Assembly: GCA_020847535.1 (NCBI GenBank)
Contig: JADLBU010000084.1
Span: 1-64,000, forward strand
Direction: 5' to 3'
Source: Phycisphaerales bacterium
GTDB lineage: Bacteria > Planctomycetota > Phycisphaerae > Phycisphaerales > UBA1924
Length of the DNA: 64,000 nucleotides
The notes under the pieces were generated by a model that saw nothing but the letters and a program-made list of their open reading frames with translations, was not told the DNA's origin and searched no databases. Of this stretch, positions 42,277 through 50,638 are shown in pieces (position 1 is the stretch's first letter; each line of letters starts with the position of its first letter). The position numbers and the translations under genes are program-made.

Positions 42277-42310
42277 AAAAACAACCGCCCGCACCTTTCG
42301 GTGCGGGCGG
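42277..42310 (-). terminator. terminator of the secreted dockerin-like protein gene
   Basis: A perfect 11-bp stem (CCGCCCGCACC/GGTGCGGGCGG) with a TTTC loop is followed on the minus strand by TTGTTTTTG, 36 bases past the stop at 42346. It also faces the end of cinA. Confidence 0.88.
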
Positions 42311-42345
42311 CGTGAATTCACAGTTGTACCAGCGATCGAGATGGC

Positions 42346-43302
42346 TTAGCAGCCGCCCTCGAAAGCGGGGACGAACGCGTTGAAGTCATCGAGGTCGACG
42401 AAGCCCGAGCCGTCGAAGTCGGCATCGCAGCTGTACACGCCGAGGTTGATGAGGGAGTTCGCGACGAAGGGTCCACCACCGTAGTAGTAGCGCCACTCGG
42501 TGCCGTTGTAGAGGCCGGAGGCATCGGCATCGACCAGGAAGAGGTCGATCGAGGCGCCCAGGTAGTTGCCGCCGTCGGTGCCCGTCGCGGTGCCGTCACC
42601 GTTGTGGACGTGCATGCCGAGCGGATCGACCACGGGCGTGCCGCCCGAACCGGTCACGGAGTAGATGTGCTGATAGACGAGGGCGTTGTCGTCGATCGTC
42701 ACGGTGATGCCCGCGTCGATGAGGCCGGTGGCGGAGTAGGCATAGAACGAGCCGGTCGCCGTGAAGTCGGGCGAGGGCAGGTCGGCGAAGTAGAAACCGC
42801 CGGCGAAGCTGCCGCGGGTGATGTCGGCGAGGGTGCCGGCCTCATCCCAGGTCACGAGGTCATCGAAGAACAGCTGGTAGTCGTCGACGAGCCACTCGGT
42901 CTGAGAGCCGTCGCCGTCGTAGGACGAGCCGAAGATCACGCTGTCGAGGTAGCCGACGACGTTGTCGCCGAACACGCCGCGGCCGCCGTTACGGCGATCG
43001 AGGGTGATCCAGTCGCCGGAGGAGGCGGTGCCGCCGCCGACGAAGTAGAAGTCGGCCGGATCCCCGGTCGTCACATCGATGACACCGGGGGTGCCGTCAG
43101 CGAAATCGCCGACGTTGTCGTACGCGCTCGTGTTAGAGACGCGCGACCCGTACTGGCTGATCGTGCCAGTGACCATGTCGATCGTGCCCTTGAAAACCGG
43201 GGCGGCGACGCGGGGCTGCATGGCGACGCGGTCACCGGCGCTGGCGGCCGACGCGGCCAGACCAACAACCATCGCGAGCTTGAGGCAGTTAGAGAACTTC
43301 AT
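42346..43302 (-). CDS. secreted protein with C-terminal dockerin-like module
   Basis: 318 aa starting at ATG 43302. Signal peptide CLKLAMVVGLAASAASAG. The middle is a beta-rich region of unknown fold with PEP-like features (FADGTPGVIDVTTGDPADFY, YLDSVIFGSSYDGDGSQ, SFAGGFYFADLPSP). The C-terminus is CDADFDGSGFVDLDDFNAF, a single calcium loop of the dockerin type, ending FEGGC. Surface or extracellular location is expected. It is transcribed alone from a candidate promoter at 43535-43562, with a long leader, and ends at a terminator. Confidence 0.85.
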   Translation of the reverse strand: MKFSNCLKLAMVVGLAASAASAGDRVAMQPRVAAPVFKGTIDMVTGTISQYGSRVSNTSAYDNVGDFADGTPGVIDVTTGDPADFYFVGGGTASSGDWITLDRRNGGRGVFGDNVVGYLDSVIFGSSYDGDGSQTEWLVDDYQLFFDDLVTWDEAGTLADITRGSFAGGFYFADLPSPDFTATGSFYAYSATGLIDAGITVTIDDNALVYQHIYSVTGSGGTPVVDPLGMHVHNGDGTATGTDGGNYLGASIDLFLVDADASGLYNGTEWRYYYGGGPFVANSLINLGVYSCDADFDGSGFVDLDDFNAFVPAFEGGC

Positions 43303-43534
43303 CGAACACTCCTCAGAAAAAAGGAACCACTCTCCGATTCAGACCCCTTCGGGGGCCGAAGATCCATATTGATCCGGCACAGTCGCAGCGAGCGCCGCGC
43401 TAGACCCCTTTGAGAAACAAATCAGGCTTTCAGGGAATCCCTGCCGAAACGGCAAAAAGTCGCAACCCTCTCAAGAGTCCTCCACCGCTAGACCCCGCCC
43501 ACTGCGGGGTCATGCAGCCTTTCCACACTCGTCG

Positions 43535-43562
43535 ATTGTACAAGAATCTCACCCCCGTGCAA
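43535..43562 (-). promoter_or_regulatory. promoter of the secreted dockerin-like protein gene
   Basis: Minus strand: TTGCAC (43562-43557), a 16-base spacer and TACAAT (43540-43535), five of six -10 bases matching, in an AT-richer patch. The leader to the ATG would be about 225 bases and contains a hairpin with arms GACCCCGC/GCGGGGTC near 43492-43513. The rest of the 426-base spacer shows no gene. Confidence 0.5.
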
Positions 43563-43728
43563 GGGTAATTCGCTGGAATTTGGAGCGCCGAACTATTTTC
43601 TAACCCTTCGCCCCCGTCGTCAAAATTGCCTATTTTCTCTTGACACCCCAGTTCCTGATCCAGCACCGGTCCGCCCAATGCCTCCCCCGGTCCACACCAC
43701 CATTCAAACCCCCCGGATGCCGATCGTC

Positions 43729-44949
43729 TCACGACCGACCAGGCCGCATCGAGCCCACGAATTGGTCAAATAGGTAAGATGCATCGTGCGGTCCGGGGGA
43801 TGCCTCAGGGTGGTACTGCACGCTGAACACCGGCCGATCACGGAGACGGAAACCCGCGAGCGTGCCATCGTTCAAATGAACGTGCGTCGGTTCTCCGCCA
43901 ACCTCGCGCAGCGATCCGGGATCGATCGCAAACCCGTGGTTCTGGCTGGTGATCTCCACGCGCCCCGTCACCGTGTTCTGCACAGGCTGATTGATGCCGC
44001 GATGACCGAACTTGAGCTTGTAGGCCTTGGCTCCGATCGCCAGCGCAAGCAATTGATGCCCAAGGCAGATTCCAAACGTGGGGATCGGTTCCTTTCCAGG
44101 ATCAAGCACCCCGCGCAACGTCGTGATGGTCTTGTCTACCGCCGCGGGATCCCCCGGGCCGTTGGAGATGAACAGACCATCGATCTCACCGGCATCAAAT
44201 AACCGCCGGATCTCATCGGCCCCCGTCGTGTGGGGGACGACCGTCACCGAACAGCCGCGATCGGTCAAGTTGCGGAGGATGTTGGCCTTGGCCCCGCAGT
44301 CCATCGCCAACACGCGTGGGCCTCGGCCGGGAGCAGCGGCGGGCTTCGGTTCTCCAAAGTTGGCCTCGCCCGGCTGGCCCGACCATTCACCGAGCGATTC
44401 CGACCACGCGTGCTTCGATGAGCACCCGACCATCGGGACCAGGTTCTGGCCCGCCATCGATGGCGCTGAGCGGGCACGCTCAACCAGCTCCTGATCAGAA
44501 AGGTCGGTCCGGTCGGTGAGTGCCCCCGACACAACACCGCCCGAACGGAGCCGCTTGGTCAGTGCCCGGGTGTCAACACCCTCCAGCCCCAAAACACCGT
44601 GCCGGGCCAGGTAGGACGACAGGTCCTGGGTGGATCTGAAGTTCGAGTGCCGCCGCGCCAGTTCCCGGACGACCAGGCCGGCGACCCGCACCTTCGGGGA
44701 TTCCTCATCCTCCGGATTGACGCCGGTGTTGCCGATCAGTGGGAAGGTGGCGACCAGGATCTGGCCGGTGTACGACGGGTCGGTCAGCGACTCCTGGTAC
44801 CCGCTGATCGCCGTGTTGAAGACGACCTCGGCGAGCGAGACGATCTTGCGCCCGATGGCCCCGAAGGCCCGGCCGTGGAGCACCGTCCCGTCGGGCAGTG
44901 CGAGTCTGCCTACGGGATCGGCATGGCGAACCGGTTGCTTGTCCTGCAT
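43729..44949 (-). CDS. carA: carbamoyl-phosphate synthase small subunit (glutaminase)
   Basis: 406 aa. The N-terminal CarA domain is clear (LALPDGTVLHGRAFG, AEVVFNTAISGYQESLTDPS, LVVRELARRHSNFRS, GVLGLEGVDTRALTKRLR). The C-terminal class I glutamine amidotransferase has the nucleophile Cys in FGICLGHQLLALAIG and the His-Glu pair in VQYHPEASPGPHD. It supplies ammonia from glutamine to CarB for pyrimidine and arginine synthesis. carB is not in the window. priA starts 17 bases away on the other strand, so the promoters overlap. Confidence 0.96.
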   Translation of the reverse strand: MQDKQPVRHADPVGRLALPDGTVLHGRAFGAIGRKIVSLAEVVFNTAISGYQESLTDPSYTGQILVATFPLIGNTGVNPEDEESPKVRVAGLVVRELARRHSNFRSTQDLSSYLARHGVLGLEGVDTRALTKRLRSGGVVSGALTDRTDLSDQELVERARSAPSMAGQNLVPMVGCSSKHAWSESLGEWSGQPGEANFGEPKPAAAPGRGPRVLAMDCGAKANILRNLTDRGCSVTVVPHTTGADEIRRLFDAGEIDGLFISNGPGDPAAVDKTITTLRGVLDPGKEPIPTFGICLGHQLLALAIGAKAYKLKFGHRGINQPVQNTVTGRVEITSQNHGFAIDPGSLREVGGEPTHVHLNDGTLAGFRLRDRPVFSVQYHPEASPGPHDASYLFDQFVGSMRPGRS

Positions 44950-44966
44950 CGATAGAGTCTAGTCCG

Positions 44967-47360
44967 GTGCAAGGCGGGCATGACGACAATTTCACCCTGT
45001 TCGGCGGAAGACGCGGCACAAGGAGCGCAGCGCCGATCCCCAAGGGGCCGCTGGTGCGCATCGTCGTCGAGCGCGGCATCGATGACCCCGGGACCGCCGA
45101 TGGGCTGACCTACCGCGCCCTCGATGAGAACATCCACATCGGGGATCGCGTCGTGGTGCCCCTGGGCAAGGCAGGCAGGCCCACCGGTGGCATCGTGGTG
45201 GATGTCGAGACCGATGAAGCGCCGGACAACGCACGCCCGGCCTATCGAATCAAGCCGGTACTGGAGCGATCCGATTCGCGGCTTCCAGCACCGCTGCTCG
45301 ATCTGGCTCGCTGGATGGCCGGCTATTACGCCAGCCCGCTTGGAATGGTGCTCGCGACGATGGTGCCGGCGGCGGTCAAGCACCAGACCGGACGAAGGAT
45401 CGTGCGCCTGGTCGGCGTGGGAAGCCTGGATGAGCCGGCCCGCCAAGCCGTGCTGAACGGACTGCGCCCGACAGCTCGCCGGGCCTGGGACCAGGTTGCC
45501 GCGCTGCATGCCTCTACGTTCCCGATAGCGGCCAAGGAGCTCGCCAGTCGCCTGGAGCACAAAACGCTGGCGCAGATCAATGCCCTGCTTCGTGCCGGAC
45601 TGCTGATCCCGGTCGAGCAGGCGACCATCCGCAGCGCCGAGGCGTTCTGGAAGGATGGACAGCCCGCAAGCGATCCCGCGCCGACGCTGACCCCGGACCA
45701 GGCCCGTTGCATCGATGGGATCGCGGCATGCTTCGGCACGTTCGGGGTTCACCTGCTCCGCGGTGTCACTGGATCCGGCAAGACCGAGGTCTACCTGCGA
45801 CTGATCGATCGGCTGCTGCCCACGGGCAAGAGCGCTTTGGTGCTCGTGCCTGAGATCGCGCTGACCCCGCAGACCGTCGGGCGCTTTGAGCGGCGATTCG
45901 GCGAGGTCGGCGTCGCGGTGCTCCACTCGGGGCTCTCGGCCTCGCAGCGGCATCGCCAATGGATGCTCGCCGCCTCGGGCCGAGCCCCGATAGTCGTGGG
46001 CGCGCGCTCGGCGATCTTCGCCCCGATCCGGAACCTGGGCATCGTGATCGTCGATGAGGAGCACGACCACTCGTATAAACAGGACCAGGCGCCGCGATAC
46101 AACGGGAGGGATGTGGCGATCAAGCGGGGGCAGATCGAACGCTGCCCGGTGGTCCTGGGGTCGGCGACGCCCTCGCTCGAGAGCTGGCACAACGCCCGGA
46201 GCGGGAAGGCCAGGCTCTGGGAGCTGCCCAATCGCGTTGGCGGAGGCGCTCTTCCACCCGTCGATATCGTCGACCTGCTCACGGAGAACCGTTTGCGCGC
46301 CATGGCCACGAAGAAATCCGAGTCGCGCGAGCTGCACGCGATCGGACCGACGCTGGAATCGGGGATCGATCGCACGCTCGGCGAGGGCGGTCAGGTCATT
46401 CTGCTTCTTAACCGCCGCGGCTTTGCGAACTACATCTGCTGCCCGAGCCGGGCGTGCGGGTGGATGCTCTCGTGCGATCAGTGCGATGCGGGAATGGTGC
46501 TGCACCGGGACAACCGGCTCCCGCGCGGGGGTGTGGTCGTCTGCCACCACTGCCGCAGCGAGCAGCGGATCCCGGCGGTGTGCCCATCGTGCGGCCGCCC
46601 TCCGCTGCCCCTGGGCGTCGGCACCCAGCGCGTCGAGGAGGAACTGCTCGCCAAGTTCGGCCGATCACAAGGCTTGGAGCTTAGAACCACCATGCTCCGC
46701 GTCGATTCCGACACGATGCGCTCCGGGCGCGACTACTTCGAGGCCCTGGCGAGCTTCGAGCGTGGGCAGGTGCGCCTGATGCTCGGAACCCAGATGATCG
46801 CCAAGGGGCTCGACTTCCCCAACGTCCGCCTGGTGGGCGTCGTCAACGCCGACACCGCGGTCTTCATGCCCGATTTCCGCGCCTGGGAACGCACGTTCCA
46901 GCTCGTCAGCCAGGTCGCCGGGCGCGCCGGCCGCGGGATTCATCCCGGCAGGGTCATCGTCCAGACCGCCTGCGCCGACAACCGCGCGATCCGGCTTGCT
47001 GCGAACCACGACTACACCACGTTCGCCGATGAAGAGCTGAAGATGCGCGAGCTTGCCGGCAGACCGCCCGCGACCCGCATGGCCCGCATCGTCTGCCGGG
47101 ATGAAGACGATGCCAAGGCCCGCGATGCCGCCGACAGGATCGCCGATGCCGCCCGCAAACTGGCATCGCCCTCGGTCGAGATCGTGGGCCCCATGCCCTG
47201 CACCCTGGCCCGGCTGCACAACCAGTACAGGTTTGCCGTGGAGTTCACCGCGCCGCGAGCCTCGGACATACAACGGATCCTCCACGAGCTGCGGGCCCGA
47301 AGGCTGGTGGTCGGAGATGCCGCGACCGCGGTCGATGTCGATCCTCTCAGCTTCATGTGA
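44967..47360 (+). CDS. priA: primosomal protein N' (replication restart helicase PriA)
   Basis: 797 aa from the GTG at 44967; the family's first strand (LVRIVVERGIDDP) begins about 28 residues later, so a GTG near 45053 is an alternative. Features in order: 3'-DNA-binding domain (1-130), helicase Walker A GVTGSGKTEVY, IVDEEHDHSYKQD, GSATPSLESW, the zinc-binding Cys pairs CDQCDAG, CHHC and CPSCG, and LMLGTQMIAKGLDFPNVRLV, QVAGRAGRG. PriA reloads the replisome at collapsed forks. It overlaps nothing; a class IV aminotransferase gene follows 27 bases downstream. Confidence 0.95.
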   Translation: MQGGHDDNFTLFGGRRGTRSAAPIPKGPLVRIVVERGIDDPGTADGLTYRALDENIHIGDRVVVPLGKAGRPTGGIVVDVETDEAPDNARPAYRIKPVLERSDSRLPAPLLDLARWMAGYYASPLGMVLATMVPAAVKHQTGRRIVRLVGVGSLDEPARQAVLNGLRPTARRAWDQVAALHASTFPIAAKELASRLEHKTLAQINALLRAGLLIPVEQATIRSAEAFWKDGQPASDPAPTLTPDQARCIDGIAACFGTFGVHLLRGVTGSGKTEVYLRLIDRLLPTGKSALVLVPEIALTPQTVGRFERRFGEVGVAVLHSGLSASQRHRQWMLAASGRAPIVVGARSAIFAPIRNLGIVIVDEEHDHSYKQDQAPRYNGRDVAIKRGQIERCPVVLGSATPSLESWHNARSGKARLWELPNRVGGGALPPVDIVDLLTENRLRAMATKKSESRELHAIGPTLESGIDRTLGEGGQVILLLNRRGFANYICCPSRACGWMLSCDQCDAGMVLHRDNRLPRGGVVVCHHCRSEQRIPAVCPSCGRPPLPLGVGTQRVEEELLAKFGRSQGLELRTTMLRVDSDTMRSGRDYFEALASFERGQVRLMLGTQMIAKGLDFPNVRLVGVVNADTAVFMPDFRAWERTFQLVSQVAGRAGRGIHPGRVIVQTACADNRAIRLAANHDYTTFADEELKMRELAGRPPATRMARIVCRDEDDAKARDAADRIADAARKLASPSVEIVGPMPCTLARLHNQYRFAVEFTAPRASDIQRILHELRARRLVVGDAATAVDVDPLSFM

Positions 47361-47387
47361 CGGCCGAGGCCCTCCTACGCTCGCGAC

Positions 47388-48299
47388 GTGCTGGTTCACC
47401 TCAACGGCAAGCTCGTTCCGCACGACCAGGCCCGTATCGGCGTGTTTGATCGCGGCTTTCTCTTCGGCGATGGCGTCTACGAAGGGCTGCGGGCGTTCGA
47501 TGGCTGCATCGTCGGCATGGATCGCCACATCACGCGCCTTCGCGATGGCCTGGCCGAGTGCCGGATCCCGTGGGATGCCGGCCGGATGTCGGCCCTGAGC
47601 GATGAGCTGCTGGAAGCCAACAAGCTCCGGGATGCGTTCATCTACTGGCAGATCACGCGCGGCGCGCCCGCACCGGGAGAACCGCCCAGGGCCCGGATCC
47701 CCACCGGCAAGATGACGCCCACGGTGATGGGGTTCTGCTACGCAACCCCGCCGCTGGAGTCGCACACATCACCGGCGACCAAGCAGGTGATCGCCGCGCG
47801 TGATGCCCGGTGGTTGCGTGGGCATGTCAAGGCGATCTCCTTGCTGGGTGGGGTGCTGTCGGCGATCGAGGCGAGCGAGGCGGGGATGGACGATGCGATC
47901 CTGATCCGCGATGGCCTGCTCACCGAGGGGACATCGGCCAACATCTTCATCGCCCGGGAGGGGCCGGGCGGAGAAACCCGCGTTGCAACGCCGTCGCTCG
48001 AGAGCGCACCGATCCTCGCGGGTATCACACGAGATCTGCTGTTGGAGGCGATGCCCACGATCGAGGTGCGGGCGATCCCGGCGCGGGAGCTTGCGCTGGC
48101 GAGCGAGGTGATGCTGGTGGGGACGCTGACGATGGTGACCTCGATCGTGGGGATAGACGGCAGGGCCGTGGGCCAGGGCAAGCCCGGCCCGGCGGCGAAC
48201 GCGCTGCTGGCAACGCTGGTTGAGGCGATTCGGAGGGACAGGGCTCGCCAGGAACGCCCCGCGCTGGCGGTCCGGACTGCGGCTTCTACCACGAATTAA
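47388..48299 (+). CDS. class IV aminotransferase (D-amino-acid/branched-chain type)
   Basis: 303 aa with GTG start at 47388. PLP fold-type IV: VFDRGFLFGDGVYEGLRAFD near the N-terminus, catalytic Lys in DARWLRGHVKAISLLGGVLS, and TEGTSANIFIAREG for the phosphate. The WLRGHVKAISLL segment resembles D-alanine aminotransferase more than IlvE, and murD next door makes D-amino acid supply for peptidoglycan plausible, but branched-chain aminotransferase remains possible. It sits between priA (27 bases) and murD (117 bases), same strand. Confidence 0.85.
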   Translation: MLVHLNGKLVPHDQARIGVFDRGFLFGDGVYEGLRAFDGCIVGMDRHITRLRDGLAECRIPWDAGRMSALSDELLEANKLRDAFIYWQITRGAPAPGEPPRARIPTGKMTPTVMGFCYATPPLESHTSPATKQVIAARDARWLRGHVKAISLLGGVLSAIEASEAGMDDAILIRDGLLTEGTSANIFIAREGPGGETRVATPSLESAPILAGITRDLLLEAMPTIEVRAIPARELALASEVMLVGTLTMVTSIVGIDGRAVGQGKPGPAANALLATLVEAIRRDRARQERPALAVRTAASTTN

Positions 48300-48416
48300 T
48301 GATCCGATTCATCGTTCTCTGTCGCATTGTCCGAATAGCCTTGCGGTCCGACGGCTGCGCCTGCGCGGAATGCAGGCTGCGCAGGACCCGGCGAACCGAC
48401 ATCTCCACCACCTCGC

Positions 48417-49769
48417 ATGCACACGAACCTCCGGGATTTCCACGGCTCGCGCATCACCGTCATGGGACTGGGTCGGTTCGGCGGCGGCATCGGCGTCGCC
48501 CGCTGGCTCGCATCCCGCAGCGCGCAAATCCACATCACCGATCTGGAGCCCGCCCACAAGCTCGCGGCATCGGTCACGCAGATCCAGGACCTGATCGATG
48601 CCGGAACCGTCACGCTGCGACTGGGTGGTCACGATGCCGCCGACTTTGCCGATTGTGACCTCGTGATCGCCAACCCCGCCGTGCCCCGCCCCTGGGAGAA
48701 CCGCTATCTCACCGCGGCGCGCGATGCCGGCGTGCCGGTCACGACCGAAATCGGCTTGGCGGTCGAACGACTGCCCGATCGCGGCAGAGCCATTGGTATC
48801 ACCGGCTCGGCGGGCAAGAGCACGACATCGGCGATGATCGCCCACATCCTGCGCGAATTGAAAGAGCCCGTGCTCCTGGGCGGCAACATCGGAGGCTCTC
48901 TCCTGAGCGAACTCGACCGCGCCGATCCGGCCGCCTGGATCGTGCTCGAGCTCTCCAGCTTCATGCTGCACTGGCTGAAAGGCTGGTCCCCGCACATCGC
49001 CGGGATCACCAGCATCGCCGCCAACCACCTCGACTGGCACGGGACGATGGATCACTACGTGGCGAGCAAGCGCCAGCTGTTGGCATCGCAGCGCGCCGGG
49101 GACATCGCGGTATTCGCCGATGGCCTGGAGGATTGGCCGGCGAACCCGGGCGTGCGCGCGATCCGACTCCGCGCCGATGAGGGGATCGAAGGCCTGGTCA
49201 TCCCCGGCCGCCACAACCACCGCAACGCCGCGATGGCCGTCGAGGTGGCGCTCTCTGCGCTCGCCCGCAGCGATGAAGCCTCCGATCGCCTGCGGCCCTC
49301 CACAGAGACCGCCGTGCGTTCCTTCCCAGGCCTCCCCCACCGCCTGCAACTGGTCGCCCAGCATCGCGGCATCCGCTTCTACAACGATTCCAAATCCACC
49401 ACGCCCGAAGCCACGCAGCTTGCCGTCGCCTCGTTCGCGGAAGAGCCCGGCGTCGGCTCGCAACGCATCCACCTGATCGCCGGCGGCTACGACAAGGGCT
49501 CGGATCTCTCCGGGATCGCCGGCCTTGCATCCTCGCTGGGCGGCCTCTACACGATCGGCGCCACCGGGCCGCGGCTCGACCAGCTCTCTGGCAACCGCAC
49601 GATCCCATGCGGCACCCTCGACGCCGCGATGAATACCTGCTGGCCGCGCCTCAAGCCCGGCGACATCGTGCTCCTGAGCCCGGGGTGTGCCTCGTGGGAC
49701 CAGTTCGAGAACTACGAAGCCAGGGGTCGCCGCTTCGGAGAGCTGGTGGGTGCAATGATCGCTGGATGA
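48417..49769 (+). CDS. murD: UDP-N-acetylmuramoylalanine-D-glutamate ligase
   Basis: 450 aa Mur ligase: N-terminal Rossmann-like domain (ITVMGLGRFGGGIGVARWLA), central P-loop GITGSAGKSTTSAMI, then ELSSFMLHWL, ITSIAANHLDWHGTMDHYVA, and the C-terminal FYNDSKSTTPEATQLAV and LIAGGYDKGSD. It adds D-Glu to UDP-MurNAc-L-Ala. Its presence agrees with planctomycetes making peptidoglycan. It lacks the rest of the mur/dcw cluster here. The lipoprotein gene begins by an ATGA overlap with its stop. Confidence 0.93.
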   Translation: MHTNLRDFHGSRITVMGLGRFGGGIGVARWLASRSAQIHITDLEPAHKLAASVTQIQDLIDAGTVTLRLGGHDAADFADCDLVIANPAVPRPWENRYLTAARDAGVPVTTEIGLAVERLPDRGRAIGITGSAGKSTTSAMIAHILRELKEPVLLGGNIGGSLLSELDRADPAAWIVLELSSFMLHWLKGWSPHIAGITSIAANHLDWHGTMDHYVASKRQLLASQRAGDIAVFADGLEDWPANPGVRAIRLRADEGIEGLVIPGRHNHRNAAMAVEVALSALARSDEASDRLRPSTETAVRSFPGLPHRLQLVAQHRGIRFYNDSKSTTPEATQLAVASFAEEPGVGSQRIHLIAGGYDKGSDLSGIAGLASSLGGLYTIGATGPRLDQLSGNRTIPCGTLDAAMNTCWPRLKPGDIVLLSPGCASWDQFENYEARGRRFGELVGAMIAG

Positions 49770-50620
49770 TCGGTGTGGATACGCAGCGCATCGGGTGGGC
49801 AGGCATCGCGCTTCTGGGCGCGGCGATCGGCTGCGCGAAGCAGGCTTCCACTTCCCCCACTGCATCAAAGGCCGCAGCGGACGCAACGCCCACTCCCACC
49901 GCACCCGCGACACCCCCGACTCCCGCTGATTCGACATCTCCCGTGCCCGCGACCGACCCGTGGCTCACGCCCTTCCCGCACGTCCGCCTGAACCCGACCG
50001 AGCGCATCGTCGAGTTCGACGGCGTCGTCCCCATCGATCCGCACGATCCCGAAACACCCACCATCTTCCTCGAGGTGATCGCCTGCTCGCGCAACACGCG
50101 CGAGCACGAAGCCCTGGTCGTCACCGACGCCAAGCCATCGCACATCCATGCAGCGCTGCTTCTGGCCGGCCTTGAACCCGGCTCGCCGGGCACCTGGTCC
50201 TGGGACAACAACGCCCGCCGCATGAGCACGACGCCGCCCAAGGGTCCCGAGGTCCAGGTGAGGTTCATCCACAGCGATCATGCGGGAACCCGCATCGAAT
50301 CTAACCCCGCCGACTGGATCATCGATGTGCGCGATCGAAGATCTCTGACGTCCCGTGCGGGCAGGGTGGATCCCGTGTGGGTGTTCGCGGGGTCGGCGAT
50401 CGCCCTGCGCCCCGATGGTCCTGGGGAGTATTACAAGGCCGACATTGAAGGGACGCTCGTCGGGCTGGCGACCTTCGGCACCGAAACGCTCGCCTGGCCC
50501 GGCGTCTTCAGCCCCGAGGCGGTGCTCCAGCCGCCCGAATGGATCGCCGATCCAGCCCGGGTGCCGCCATACAAGACGCTTGTGACAGTCCGGTTGCGCC
50601 CGATCGGCGCAGGCGGATGA
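49766..50620 (+). CDS. YdjY-domain lipoprotein
   Basis: 284 aa from ATG 49766, overlapping the murD stop by 4 bases (ATGA). Lipoprotein signal IALLGAAIGCAK with the lipobox Cys at about residue 20, then a Thr/Pro/Ala-rich linker to about 60. The body has the YdjY hallmark: VRLNPTERIVEFDGVVP, CSRNTREHEALVVTDAKPSH, IHAALLLAGLEPGSPGTW. YdjY-like domains are widespread in planctomycetes as cell-envelope proteins of unknown function. Co-translation with MurD hints at a wall-related role, but that is inference. Confidence 0.82.
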   Translation: MIGVDTQRIGWAGIALLGAAIGCAKQASTSPTASKAAADATPTPTAPATPPTPADSTSPVPATDPWLTPFPHVRLNPTERIVEFDGVVPIDPHDPETPTIFLEVIACSRNTREHEALVVTDAKPSHIHAALLLAGLEPGSPGTWSWDNNARRMSTTPPKGPEVQVRFIHSDHAGTRIESNPADWIIDVRDRRSLTSRAGRVDPVWVFAGSAIALRPDGPGEYYKADIEGTLVGLATFGTETLAWPGVFSPEAVLQPPEWIADPARVPPYKTLVTVRLRPIGAGG

Positions 50621-50638
50621 ATACCCTCAGGTTGCCGA

